Part shown: positions 9,187 through 17,996 of the stretch, piece by piece
Layout: each line of letters opens with the position of its first letter
How positions within the stretch are numbered: the first letter of the stretch is position 1
Assembly (NCBI RefSeq): GCF_016056275.1
Contig: NZ_JAECZA010000080.1
Location: forward strand, 1 to 64,000
Length of the DNA stretch: 64,000 bases
Source of the DNA: Dendronalium phyllosphericum CENA369
Lineage (GTDB): Bacteria > Cyanobacteriota > Cyanobacteriia > Cyanobacteriales > Nostocaceae
Reading direction: 5' to 3'
Notes under the pieces: model-generated
What the model was told of the DNA's origin: nothing
Databases searched by the model: none
The model's input: only the letters and a program-made list of their open reading frames with translations
Position numbers and translations under genes: made by a program

Positions 9187-10764
9187 ATGCTGAAAAATTA
9201 TCCTACCACCAACCATGTCCGAATTGTTACTGCTTTAATTTTGACTGGCATTTTGTCTATTAGTAGTGGATTAACTTTTATCAAAAACGCTACAGCCGCT
9301 TCTACCAACCTTTTACCAGATACTACAAATGAAGTTCTTAAACAAAACATTAAATTAAACCGCTTGCCACGTCCAGTAGCTAACGCAGTGCTGCGAGATT
9401 TAGCCCAAAGACTGGGGATTTTTACCAGCCAACTAAAAATTATTAATTATAGTCAACAAACTTGGCGTGATGGTTGCTTGGAATTACCTCAGCCAGATGA
9501 ACTCTGTACCCAAGCATTAGTTCCTGGGTGGCTGGTTGTGGTCTCTAATAATAGACAAAATTGGATTTATCACACCAACAATAACGGGCGTTCTTTACGT
9601 TTAGCTTTGCCAAACACTTCCTCAGACAATTTACCCGACCGATTACCAGCGTTGGTAAAAAATCGTATTTTGCAAGCAGCATCGAGACGTTTACAACTGC
9701 CAATTTCTCGGTTAACAGTTATTCAAGCTCAACAGCAGACTTGGAGAGATGGCTGTTTAGAATTGGGAAATATAAATGAATCATGTATCGCTGCTTTGAC
9801 ACCAGGTTGGCGGGTAGTTATCGGCGCAGCAAACCAAACCTTGGTTTACCATAGCAACCAAACAGGTTCTGTAATCAAGCTAAATGATAGAGCAGGCGAT
9901 AGTCCAACTGCTAATAATAGTACAGAACCTATACAAATTTCCGCCAGCGAGTTACCGCCTCCTTTGGATCGAGGTGTGGTTTTTCGGCAAATCTCTAGTG
10001 GTGGCTTTGCTGGCAGAACTTACGAAACTGTTTTACTTAATGACGGAAGTTTGATTCGCGTGCGAATTGGCGATGCCAATGATTCAGAACGCAGCGTCCG
10101 CCGTATTTCTAGACAAGAAGTACAAAAATTTCAGCAATTGCTAGAACGCTATAGATTTGGTGAATACAAAAATTTGAATTACCCTGCCCCCAGTGGTGCG
10201 GCTGATTACATTACTTATACTCTTACTAGTCGAGAAGGTACAGTTCAATACAACGATTTTTTGCAAAATAACCTGCCACAAAATTTACAAAAAGTCGTCA
10301 AAGCCTGGAATCAGATTAGCAACAGTCAAGTTTCTAACGGTAATACAGGTGAGGCTGTACCAATTCCAGCTAGTGAATTACCACCTCCATTGGATCGAGG
10401 TGTAGTGTTTCGGCAAATTTCTAGCGGAGGTTTGTTTCCTAGAACCTATGAAACAGTATTACTCAATGATGGGCGTTTAATTCGCGTGCGAATTGGCGAT
10501 GCTAATGATTCCGATCGCAGCGTCCGCCGTATTTCTACTCAACAAGTAAGACAGTTTGAGCAATTACTAGAACGCTTGGAATTTAGCGAATACCAAAATC
10601 AGAGTTACCCCGCTCCCAGTGGTGCTGCTGATTACATCACCTATACTCTTACTAGCCAAGAGGCTACAGTTCAGTACAACGATATTTCGCAAAATAACTT
10701 GCCACAGAATTTACGAGAAGTGGTTGATAACTGGAATCAAATTGTCAGTAACGCTCAAACATAA
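9187..10764 (+). CDS. Secreted protein of two duplicated domain pairs
   Basis: From the ATG at 9187 the product has 525 residues and a signal peptide (IVTALILTGILSISSGLTFI, cleaved near NATAA), so it is exported. A second possible ATG lies 21 bases upstream at 9166. Two copies of a domain of about 85 residues follow, each with QTWRDGCLEL and a later paired Cys. Then come two copies of a domain of about 125 residues with LDRGVVFRQISSGG, LIRVRIGDANDS and YPAPSGAADYITYTLTS. The second pair is recent: the DNA repeats with a 426-base (142-codon) offset from 9952 to 10378. I know no function. It may be a cell-envelope or matrix protein of cyanobacteria. Confidence 0.75.
   Translation: MLKNYPTTNHVRIVTALILTGILSISSGLTFIKNATAASTNLLPDTTNEVLKQNIKLNRLPRPVANAVLRDLAQRLGIFTSQLKIINYSQQTWRDGCLELPQPDELCTQALVPGWLVVVSNNRQNWIYHTNNNGRSLRLALPNTSSDNLPDRLPALVKNRILQAASRRLQLPISRLTVIQAQQQTWRDGCLELGNINESCIAALTPGWRVVIGAANQTLVYHSNQTGSVIKLNDRAGDSPTANNSTEPIQISASELPPPLDRGVVFRQISSGGFAGRTYETVLLNDGSLIRVRIGDANDSERSVRRISRQEVQKFQQLLERYRFGEYKNLNYPAPSGAADYITYTLTSREGTVQYNDFLQNNLPQNLQKVVKAWNQISNSQVSNGNTGEAVPIPASELPPPLDRGVVFRQISSGGLFPRTYETVLLNDGRLIRVRIGDANDSDRSVRRISTQQVRQFEQLLERLEFSEYQNQSYPAPSGAADYITYTLTSQEATVQYNDISQNNLPQNLREVVDNWNQIVSNAQT
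9952..10752 (+). repeat. In-gene tandem duplication, 426-bp unit
   Basis: Two adjacent copies starting at 9952 and 10378 encode near-identical 125-residue domains inside the secreted protein. The nucleotide identity is high, so the duplication is either recent or kept alike by gene conversion. Confidence 0.85.
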
Positions 10765-10991
10765 TTTATTAGTAGCGATCGCCAGTTGAACTATGTATCT
10801 AGATGTTTGCTGGCGATCGCTGCCAAATGTCAGGCCAAAGAGAAAGGTATAATGAACTCAACAGTATTGCGATCGCCCAATAGCATTGACTAGGTTCCAC
10901 CCAATTACCAAAGCTTTGGGGAAAAAATTTTGCAGAGGATAACTGTTAAAGACCATCTAAGTATTGTCTTTGAAAATTATACTCTTGACTC

Positions 10992-11612
10992 ATGATGAAC
11001 TCACTACAGACAATTCCAGTGCTGATTTTCGCAACTGGCTTAACTGTCCACTCTCCGCATCTGCGTGCAGCTTTTTCCGTTCCAGAAATAGTTAGTATTG
11101 CCCAAGCATCAAACAATTTGCCAGTGGTTAAATCAGCAGGGTTGTCACCAGATATGGATGTGCCTTGGTCAAAACCTGTCAAAATCATTGACCCTTTTGA
11201 AGGAGAATTTGTCGGTGTCTTCGATCGCAACACTTTAGGTAGTTCTTTATACCATGAGGGTTCTAAACAAATTATCAGTTTGTGGACTCGTTCGAGTATT
11301 CGAGTACTCGTAACAATAAATTCCGCTCGAGCTGAATCTTTTTTTTACACCGCCGGAGTTGTGTATCCTAGACCCGATTATCTTAAGTTTGTCACTACCA
11401 GGAAAGTCACTAAACTCTTAATCAAAGTTGGGCAACAGGTTTTTAAGTTAGATGGGTCAGACGGCACATTTGCTGTCAGTAAGGAGTTAGCCACTGCTTT
11501 AAAAAATGCTCCAGATAAAAATTTAGATATCAGATTGCTGTTGGAAGGAGGTCAAACTGTAGATAGCAAAATTGGCAAAGGGACGGTGAAAGCTTGGCAA
11601 AGCGTTTATTAA
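10992..11612 (+). CDS. Exported hypothetical protein
   Basis: A 206-residue protein with an N-terminal signal-like segment (MMNSLQTIPVLIFATGLTVH) and no further membrane helix. The body is rich in beta-strand sequence (IDPFEGEFVGVFDRNTLGSS; TTRKVTKLLIKVGQQVFKLD) and ends GKGTVKAWQSVY. I do not recognise the family. A 227-base gap separates it from the secreted duplicated-domain protein upstream. A periplasmic or surface role is an inference from the signal only. Confidence 0.55.
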   Translation: MMNSLQTIPVLIFATGLTVHSPHLRAAFSVPEIVSIAQASNNLPVVKSAGLSPDMDVPWSKPVKIIDPFEGEFVGVFDRNTLGSSLYHEGSKQIISLWTRSSIRVLVTINSARAESFFYTAGVVYPRPDYLKFVTTRKVTKLLIKVGQQVFKLDGSDGTFAVSKELATALKNAPDKNLDIRLLLEGGQTVDSKIGKGTVKAWQSVY

Positions 11613-11898
11613 ACAAAGGCAACTTCGTTAATTAACTGTTTATTTTATTAACGTCAGTCTTCAAAGGAAACGCACCAGCAACAAGAGCAAAACCAAAGCG
11701 AAGCCAGTGAGATGAATAGGCTGCAATCTAGGAAACTACGAAAAGTCAATTGTCCAAGCTCCTAATTTTTAATTGATTTTCTTTCTTAAGAAAGATGACT
11801 TAGAATTCTAAACCTTTCTTACGACAAATAGAATTAAAGCAAAGCTAGGGAGTAAAATATCTGAACAAGTTAAAACTCACTTGACTCGGAATAAATAT

Positions 11899-12051
11899 AT
11901 GTTAAGCATACTTTGGGGTATTGTTGTTGTACTGGTTGCTTTTTGGGCATTAGGACTAACACTTCATATTGCTGGAAATTTAATTCATGCAGTGTTACTT
12001 TTAGCCATTGCCCTTGCTATTTATAATTTTTTTAAGACACGTGATGTCTAA
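11899..12051 (+). CDS. Small membrane protein, lmo0937 family
   Basis: A 50-residue protein starting MLSILWGIVVVLVAFWALGL. Two hydrophobic helices are separated by a short His-Ile-Ala-Gly-Asn turn, followed by AVLLLAIALAIYNFF and a charged end KTRDV. This is the layout of the short lmo0937-type (DUF5670) membrane proteins common in bacteria, whose role is often linked to envelope stress. The gene is easy to miss because of its size. The frame is clean from ATG to TAA. Confidence 0.7.
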   Translation: MLSILWGIVVVLVAFWALGLTLHIAGNLIHAVLLLAIALAIYNFFKTRDV

Positions 12052-12298
12052 ATAACCCTTTGACACATTGATGAATTTCAAATCAGTTAGTTAAATCAAA
12101 TACATCAACCTTAAATTTAACTGTATTTTGACTAAAAAAGTTATTTTTAGGGAATTATTATCTAGTCGATATAGGCTCAAACAAAAGATAAAAACTAGAT
12201 TTGTGGTAAAAGAGCGGAGCTACTCCAAAAGAGAAAATTCCGCGCCGTCCCTCACGCCCAATTTTCAAGAATGGTTAATAGAAGAATAAGTTATTGTA

Positions 12299-13375
12299 AT
12301 GGCGAATCCTGATAATGCAGATAATGGATGGTCGCAGTTGACTCGTGGTGCGCCATTGGCAGTAATAGTGGCTGCTGTACTATACATCTTATACCAACTT
12401 TTACCAGTCTTAGAACTTTTAGCAGTTGCAGCATTAATTGCTTTAATTTTGCGAACGCTGTTAAGGTTGTTGCAAAAGTTAGTCAAATCACAAGATATTG
12501 CTGTTCTGTTATTAATTGGATTAATCGTTGGATTTATTGTGGTATTAGCTACTATAGTCGTACCAAGCGTGACATTTGAATCTCAAAAGTTACTAGCTAC
12601 ATTACCAACTTATCTAAATAGATTAACAGGAGATGTTGGGCAACTGCGTCAGAGATTTACTTTTATTCCTGACATCTCTCAAGCACTAATACAATTACGG
12701 AATTTGACCAACGAATTACTCAGCGGAGTACCTGTCTTCTTGGGTCAAGCTTTTAGCTTAACTTTGGAATTGTTAGCGACATTAATTTTAGCGCTTTACA
12801 TGGCTTACGATCCTAATTCTTTAGTAAAAGGGATTTTGAGATTAGTACCAAGGCGACATCATCAGCGGTTTAAACGCATCCTTAAAGCTTGCGAAACAAG
12901 ATTGCGGGGTTGGATTTTTGGCACAGGAATAGCGATGATATTTCTGGGAGCTGGAGCAACGTTTGGACTTTTAATTTTAGGGATTCCCTCAGCCCTGCCA
13001 TTTGGAATTATTGCAGGTATATTTGAAATAATTCCTTACTTTGGTTCGATTATTGGAACTTTTTTACCAGCATTAGTAGCATTGAGTATTTCACCGCTTA
13101 AGCTAGTATTTGTGCTAATACTTTTCTTAGTAATGAATCAAATAGATGCCCATATTGTTCAGCCTTTGGTGATGGGTCAGCAAGTTAATATTCATCCAGT
13201 GATGGTGATTGTAACGTTTCTGGTAATGGGTAAGCTATTCGGATTTATTGGCGTGCTGCTTGCAGTGCCTGCGGCCGCAGTGATAATTACACTTATTGAT
13301 GAGTTTACGCCCAAAGAACCTGCTTTAGAACAAGTAGGAATTGAAAGTAGAACAGATGTTAAATCAAATGAATAG
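12299..13375 (+). CDS. AI-2E family transporter (PerM/YdiK-like)
   Basis: A 358-residue integral membrane protein. Paired helices at the start (LAVIVAAVLYILYQLLPVLE, VAALIALILRTLLRLL) and a third (IAVLLLIGLIVGFIVVLATI) are followed by a soluble loop of about 90 residues. At least four more helices include the family region IPSALPFGIIAGIFEIIPYF and GSIIGTFLPALVALS. That topology and the PxxG-IPYFGS motif place it in the AI-2E/PerM family. Family members export signals or ions, and substrate cannot be read from sequence. The gene appears monocistronic. Confidence 0.88.
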   Translation: MANPDNADNGWSQLTRGAPLAVIVAAVLYILYQLLPVLELLAVAALIALILRTLLRLLQKLVKSQDIAVLLLIGLIVGFIVVLATIVVPSVTFESQKLLATLPTYLNRLTGDVGQLRQRFTFIPDISQALIQLRNLTNELLSGVPVFLGQAFSLTLELLATLILALYMAYDPNSLVKGILRLVPRRHHQRFKRILKACETRLRGWIFGTGIAMIFLGAGATFGLLILGIPSALPFGIIAGIFEIIPYFGSIIGTFLPALVALSISPLKLVFVLILFLVMNQIDAHIVQPLVMGQQVNIHPVMVIVTFLVMGKLFGFIGVLLAVPAAAVIITLIDEFTPKEPALEQVGIESRTDVKSNE

Positions 13376-13428
13376 ATGAATGATTTTCTAGCAAGTCTTT
13401 GATGCAGTTTGACGCTCTGTAACTAAAA

Positions 13429-13565
13429 TAGGACTTACGCGCAAAGGTTGTTTATTGAGACTGGATGTAAGGGGGTAATGGTGCAGAGTTTTACTCACTT
13501 ACAACCTCACACTCCTATGCCCCTTGTCTAAACCCTTAATTTTTCGGATCGCTGCGTAAGTCCTA
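13429..13565. repeat. MITE-like element, 137 bp, 12-bp terminal inverted repeats
   Basis: The ends are perfect inverted repeats: TAGGACTTACGC at 13429-13440 and its complement at 13554-13565. No protein is encoded. A diverged copy of the right end lies at about 35700-35765, and a partial match to the end occurs near 2240. This suggests a small non-autonomous mobile repeat family. Confidence 0.75.
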
Positions 13566-13596
13566 GTAATTTGCTTAATTCTTTAGTTTGCGATCG

Positions 13597-13869
13597 CTAC
13601 TGAATTTTTAATAGGATAATACCAATTAACACGGCAATACCTAGCGCTCTGCGAAAATAATTAACGCCTTCAAATAATTCTAGCCACGCCCAAGTAAACA
13701 AAGAACCATCTGCCACTACATCTAACACTGTATTGATTGTGCCATTTGTAATAATTAGAGATAGTAAACTAGTTACTATCCAAACAATAAGCGGTGGATT
13801 GGGCATCTGAGCTATAACAATATTGCCATTGCTGTCACGGAAGGTTTTATCAATTAGTGTATTTTCCAT
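13597..13869 (-). CDS. Small membrane protein, hypothetical
   Basis: A 90-residue protein starting MENTLIDKTFRDSNGNIVIA. It has two hydrophobic segments (NPPLIVWIVTSLLSLIITNG and ALGIAVLIGIILLKIQ) and between them an aromatic amphipathic stretch (FTWAWLELFEGVNYFRRALG). It looks like a genuine, probably cyanobacterium-specific membrane protein, but I know no function. It lies downstream of the molybdate operon on the same strand, with 198 bases between, so read-through is possible. Confidence 0.6.
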   Translation of the reverse strand: MENTLIDKTFRDSNGNIVIAQMPNPPLIVWIVTSLLSLIITNGTINTVLDVVADGSLFTWAWLELFEGVNYFRRALGIAVLIGIILLKIQ

Positions 13870-14067
13870 CTCAATTATCTCTGAACTAAAAATTATTAAT
13901 TTGCAAAAAAATCTTTAGCTGGTTTGTTAAGAATAAGCTGAGATTTAATTGCAAATTATTCAATAATATTAAAACATTCAGCTAAATCTGTTTCCAAGCA
14001 TCTAATTGCTGAGATAAGAACGGTCAATCATACTCATATATGACTATATTGAAAGGCATAGCCAATA

Positions 14068-15918
14068 CTACTCATTAAACTCACGTTCCATTAAAATCAA
14101 TCGCAAAGGGTCTAGACGAACGTACCACGGCAAAGGTTGGTCTTTCATAGTTGCCCATTTTTCCTTGAACACTTCTGCTTGCAGATGATAATCATTAGAA
14201 TTGCTATGAGCGGAATGCAGTTTGAGAAACAGCGTCATTCGGTGGGGTGTTTCGCTAGTTTTTACTAACCAACAGGGAAAGGTATTGTCTTGGGATGAGT
14301 CGTTAGTAAAGATTAGCTGATGGGCGCGAATTCCTAAAGAAGATAATTGGTCGGGAATGGGTTGAATAACTCGCAACCTACAACCCCAGTCAACAGCCTC
14401 CACCTCTTGAGATGTTTTGATGACAGCATCCGAAAAGTTCTTACAACCTGTTAATTGGGCAACGCTCACAGTAGCAGGACGCTCAAAAATATCATTTTTG
14501 GAACCATGCTGAATCGCCTTTCCTTGTTCCATCACTAATAGATTAGTGCAAACTCGGTAAGCCTCTTCCATATTGTGCGTGACAAACAGAGTGATACCTT
14601 GGTAAGAGGCTAGCGTTGTTACCATTTGCTGTTCTAGTTGACTGCGTAAGTGGGTATCCAGGGCGGAAAATGGTTCATCTAACAACAGCACTTCTGGTTG
14701 ACTAGCCAAAGCTCTCGCCAATGCTACTCGCTGCTGTTGACCGCCAGACAGTTGATGGGGATAGCGATCGCCTAATCCTTCTAACTGTACTGCTATTAGT
14801 TGGGCTGCTACCTGCTGCTTAGTAGCTAATTTCGATAATCCTTTAGGCAAACCGAAAGCAACATTTTGGGTCACAGTCATGTTTGGAAATAAAGCGTAGT
14901 TTTGTACCAAAAGACCGATGCGGCGATCGCGGCTAGGAATGTTAATCCCCTGTTGCGAATCAAATAATACTCGTCCATTCAAAACAATGCGACCTTTAGT
15001 TGGTGTTTCTATGCCAGCAATACACCGCAAAATCATACTTTTACCAGCGCCAGAACCCCCCAACAATCCTAAAGGCCGATCGTTTGCTGCAAATGCAACT
15101 TTTAAATGAAAGCCAGGAAGTATTTTTTCAATATCTACCAACAACCCCGACTCAGAGGTTGAGTGCTGAGTGCTGAGTGCAGGGTGCTGAGTGCTGAGTG
15201 CTGAGTGCTGAGTGCTGAGTGCTAAGGAGCCACTGCCCCCCTGCTCCCCTGCTCCCCTCTTCTCCCTCAACTCTTGCCAGAGGTTAACTGCAATAATACC
15301 AGATAGAGAAATTACCATAATAGCGATCGCCCAGAACCAAGCTTCATCCATTGCTCCAGCTTCTACCGCGAAATAAATCGCCATCGGAATTGTCTGGGTT
15401 TGTCCGGGTATGTTACCAGCAAGCATCAAGGTAGCACCGAATTCACCCAAGGCACGAGCAAAAGCTAGGGTTGTTGCAGCCAAAATGCCTGGAAGCGCTA
15501 GAGGTAAACTGATGCGCCAAAAGATTGTTGATTCAGTAGCGCTAAGGGTTCTGGCTACCCGCAGCAGATTTTGGTCAATTTGCTCAAAAGCTCCCAGCGC
15601 TGTTTTATACATTAAGGGGAAGGAAACTACTGTAGCTGCGATCGCAGCACCATACCACGTGAAAACAATGCTGAAGTCAAAAGCCTGCATTAGTTTCCCA
15701 GCAGGACCATTTTTGCCAAAAAAGACTAGTAATATAAAACCAACAACTGTTGGCGGTAAAATTAGAGGAGCTACAAATAAACCTTCAATTAAAGACTTGC
15801 CTTTACCGCGATATCCCAACATCCAATAAGCAGCGGCAATACCAATAAAAAAGGTAATAAATGTAGCCAACAATGAAGTCTTAAGTGATATCCAAAGCGG
15901 AGATAAATCTTGTGGCAT
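14068..15918 (-). CDS. modBC: ModB-ModC fusion: molybdate ABC permease and ATPase
   Basis: One 616-residue chain carries both the channel and the motor of a molybdate importer. Residues 1-215 are the permease: five to six helices and the ModB-type EAA loop with ARTLSATESTIFWRISLPLA. Residues about 265-480 are the ATPase: Walker A GGSGAGKS, signature LSGGQQQR, Walker B LLLDEPFSALD, and THNMEE. The rest is a TOBE-like regulatory domain. Fused modBC is known from Anabaena. The linker (about 220-255) is peculiar: it repeats ALSTQHS because a heptanucleotide repeat lies in the gene. It is last in the operon after two ModA genes. Confidence 0.95.
   Translation of the reverse strand: MPQDLSPLWISLKTSLLATFITFFIGIAAAYWMLGYRGKGKSLIEGLFVAPLILPPTVVGFILLVFFGKNGPAGKLMQAFDFSIVFTWYGAAIAATVVSFPLMYKTALGAFEQIDQNLLRVARTLSATESTIFWRISLPLALPGILAATTLAFARALGEFGATLMLAGNIPGQTQTIPMAIYFAVEAGAMDEAWFWAIAIMVISLSGIIAVNLWQELREKRGAGEQGGSGSLALSTQHSALSTQHPALSTQHSTSESGLLVDIEKILPGFHLKVAFAANDRPLGLLGGSGAGKSMILRCIAGIETPTKGRIVLNGRVLFDSQQGINIPSRDRRIGLLVQNYALFPNMTVTQNVAFGLPKGLSKLATKQQVAAQLIAVQLEGLGDRYPHQLSGGQQQRVALARALASQPEVLLLDEPFSALDTHLRSQLEQQMVTTLASYQGITLFVTHNMEEAYRVCTNLLVMEQGKAIQHGSKNDIFERPATVSVAQLTGCKNFSDAVIKTSQEVEAVDWGCRLRVIQPIPDQLSSLGIRAHQLIFTNDSSQDNTFPCWLVKTSETPHRMTLFLKLHSAHSNSNDYHLQAEVFKEKWATMKDQPLPWYVRLDPLRLILMEREFNE
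15161..15223. repeat. Heptanucleotide short tandem repeat inside modBC
   Basis: About nine copies of GTGCTGA (one variant AGGGTGC) lie within the coding sequence between the permease and ATPase parts. Because 63 bases is a multiple of three, the frame stays open and gives an Ala-Leu-Ser-Thr-Gln-His-Ser repeat. The same heptamer occurs outside genes at 49070-49092. Confidence 0.92.
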
Positions 15919-15987
15919 TGTCAGTGGTCAGTTGTCAGTTGTCAGTTGTCATTTTTCTCCCCCTGCTCCCCCTGCTCCCCCTGCTCT
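15919..15987. repeat. Short tandem repeats between modA and modBC
   Basis: Copies of GTCAGTT occupy 15919-15950, followed by copies of a CCCCCTGCT unit at 15958-15987. Together they fill the whole gap between modBC and the lipoprotein modA and may affect read-through in the operon. Similar CAACTGA copies lie at about 39420 and 40757. Confidence 0.85.
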
Positions 15988-15991
15988 CTAC

Positions 15992-16819
15992 TTAGCTGCC
16001 AGTAACTGTAAATCCCTGCTTTTCAAACACTGTTTTGGCTTGATTTCCAGATAAAAATTGCACAAAATTCTTAGCAGCATCAACATTTTTAGTGCTTTTA
16101 AGAATTGCGATCGGATAGACAACGGGAGAATGAGTATTTTCAGGTGCAGTTGCCACAATTTTTACTTTCGGTGTGCTTTTTGCGTCTGAAAGGTAAACAA
16201 TTCCAGCATCAGCATTGCCTGATTCCACATAGTTTAGGGCTTGGCGAACATCTTTAGCGTAGACAGCTTTGCTCTTAATTTGGCCAAATATTTTTGATGA
16301 AGTCAAAACTTGCTGGGCATATTGTCCGGCGGGAACGCTTTTAGGTTCGCCCAAAGCAATTTTCTTCACACTGGGCTTGGTTAAGTCTTTGAAGTCAGCT
16401 ACAACTGTGGAATTTTGAGGTGCAATTAATACTATCTGATTTTTGAGTAAGTCTTTGCGCGTACCATCTAGCAAAAGCCCTTTTTTCTGTAACGCATCCA
16501 CTTGTTTAGTAGCGGCAGAAATGAAAATATCAACTCCTGCACCTTGTTCGATTTGTTGTTGTAACGCACCCGAAGAACCAAAATTGTAGGTTAGTTTAAC
16601 GTTTGAATTTTCTTTGGCATACAAGGGTTTTATCGCTTCCATTGCATCTTTGAGACTGGCAGCAGCTGATATAGTCAAAGTTGCAGACTGAGATGCTGGA
16701 CTAGCAGTTGACGATAAGTTAGGTGTGGTTGTTTGATTGCAGCCAACGACCAGTAACAATGAGAGGCAAACCCAACTCAAAAAAGCAAAGATTCGTTTAT
16801 TATTAATTGGCAACATCAC
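15992..16819 (-). CDS. modA: Molybdate-binding lipoprotein ModA (copy 1)
   Basis: Captures molybdate outside the inner membrane and passes it to ModBC. The 275-residue precursor has a lipoprotein signal: a hydrophobic stretch ending LLLVVGC with Cys at about 27, then a Ser/Thr/Pro linker. The mature domain has the ModA pattern: ISAAASLKDAME, NFGSSGALQQQIEQGAGVDI, FISAATKQVDAL and LGEPKSVPAGQYAQQVL. It is a paralogue of the next gene upstream (16961), roughly half identical by eye. It lies 73 bases before modBC, so the two are cotranscribed. Confidence 0.93.
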   Translation of the reverse strand: MMLPINNKRIFAFLSWVCLSLLLVVGCNQTTTPNLSSTASPASQSATLTISAAASLKDAMEAIKPLYAKENSNVKLTYNFGSSGALQQQIEQGAGVDIFISAATKQVDALQKKGLLLDGTRKDLLKNQIVLIAPQNSTVVADFKDLTKPSVKKIALGEPKSVPAGQYAQQVLTSSKIFGQIKSKAVYAKDVRQALNYVESGNADAGIVYLSDAKSTPKVKIVATAPENTHSPVVYPIAILKSTKNVDAAKNFVQFLSGNQAKTVFEKQGFTVTGS

Positions 16820-16845
16820 AAAGAGATTTTCTTAATTCACTAGCT

Positions 16846-16867
16846 ACCAACTTTTTTATAAGTTGGT
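16846..16867. promoter_or_regulatory. Inverted repeat before modA copy 1
   Basis: ACCAACTT, six bases, then AAGTTGGT lie 27-48 bases upstream of the start at 16819. The dyad could be an operator or a short hairpin in the leader. Its ACCAA half resembles the half-site of the repeats upstream of the other modA, so a shared regulator is possible. Confidence 0.45.
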
Positions 16868-16960
16868 TATCAACAACGAATAGATGAGCCTTCACCCTGA
16901 TGCATTTGGGAGTTTAATTGCAACTCGTAATTCAGACAGCTAAGGACTTATAGCTGATTC

Positions 16961-17752
16961 TTAAGGTAAAATAAACCCGTATTTTGTCAGAACGTTTTTA
17001 ACTTGTTCGCTAGATAAAAACTGAATAAATTCTTTACCAGCTTGAACATTCTTACTGCTCTTAAGCGCTGCGATGGGATAGACAATTGGAGAGTGATATT
17101 TCTCATCAGCAGCCACTACAACTTTTACTTTGTCAGAAATTTTAGCATCGGTTAGATAAACTAAACCTGCATCGGCATTGCCACTTTCTACTGCTGCTAA
17201 AACTTGACGCACGTTATTAGAGTAGACAAACTTAGGTTTAATCTGCTCGTAAATTTTTAATTTCTGTAATACTTGTTCAGCATATTGCCCAGCAGGTACG
17301 CTTCTCGGTTCGCCAATAGCAATTTTCTTAATTTTGGAGTCTCTGAGATTGTATAGGCTGCCAATGCCAACAACATTTTTAGGCACTATTAAGACTAGAC
17401 GGTTTTTTGCCAGAATACCGCGAGTACCTGGAACTAGCTGCCCTTGCTGCTCTAAAACATCCATCTGCTTTTTCCCAGCAGAGATGAAAACATCCACTGG
17501 TGCACCCTGCTGAATCTGTTGTAACAATGCACCAGAAGCCCCAAAGTTGTAGTTAATATTGATATTGGGTTTACTTTGTTGGTAAAGAGGTTTAATTGTT
17601 TCCATCACATCTTTCATACTGGCAGCGGCAGACACAAGCAAGTTTGTATCTGCTGCTACTACCGGATGGGGATTAAACAACGGCAAGCTAATTGCTAGTA
17701 TTAAGCTAGCCAGTGCTATACCAATAGAGGCAATAAATTGTCTTCTTTTCAT
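16961..17752 (-). CDS. modA: Molybdate-binding protein ModA (copy 2), probable Tat export
   Basis: A second periplasmic oxyanion-binding protein of 263 residues and first gene of the operon. Its export signal differs from copy 1: MKRRQFIASIGIALASLILA has a twin-arginine motif and ends in an AxA-like site (VVAA), with no lipobox. The mature part keeps the ModA motifs VSAAASMKDVMETI, NFGASGALLQQIQQGAPVDV and IGEPRSVPAGQYAEQVL. It lies 141 bases upstream of copy 1. Having both a soluble and a membrane-anchored receptor may widen the affinity range; tungstate binding is an alternative for one copy. Confidence 0.92.
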   Translation of the reverse strand: MKRRQFIASIGIALASLILAISLPLFNPHPVVAADTNLLVSAAASMKDVMETIKPLYQQSKPNININYNFGASGALLQQIQQGAPVDVFISAGKKQMDVLEQQGQLVPGTRGILAKNRLVLIVPKNVVGIGSLYNLRDSKIKKIAIGEPRSVPAGQYAEQVLQKLKIYEQIKPKFVYSNNVRQVLAAVESGNADAGLVYLTDAKISDKVKVVVAADEKYHSPIVYPIAALKSSKNVQAGKEFIQFLSSEQVKNVLTKYGFILP

Positions 17753-17793
17753 GAAAAACCGTACTTAGAAAGAATTTTTGCGTAAAATTGACC

Positions 17794-17855
17794 TTGGTAA
17801 AATAATACCAAGACTACCAAAAAATTACCAATGTAATTGGTAAAATTATGTCAAG
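17794..17855. promoter_or_regulatory. Paired operator-like palindromes before the mod operon
   Basis: TTGGTAAAATAATACCAAG (17794-17812) recurs in nearly the same form as TTGGTAAAATTATGTCAAG (17837-17855), 43 bases apart. The second overlaps a perfect dyad TTACCAATGTAATTGGTAA (17825-17843). All lie 42-103 bases upstream of the first modA start. They look like tandem binding sites for a dimeric repressor or activator, plausibly molybdate- or nitrogen-responsive. They do not match the ModE consensus as I remember it. Confidence 0.6.
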
Positions 17856-17996
17856 AAAAGAACACGGTTAGTCAAAGTATTTTACGAAAGACGCACAATA
17901 TAAAAGTTATGTTGGCGAAGCATCAATTCTGAAAATAGAAATGCGATCGCTAAATTTATTTTTAATGCTTTCAATAACTGATTGGGATTTTGACTT

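Noticed and set aside
15161-15223. CRISPR-like array
   Set aside because: The units are 7 bases, contiguous and without spacers, and translate in frame within modBC. They are short tandem repeats.
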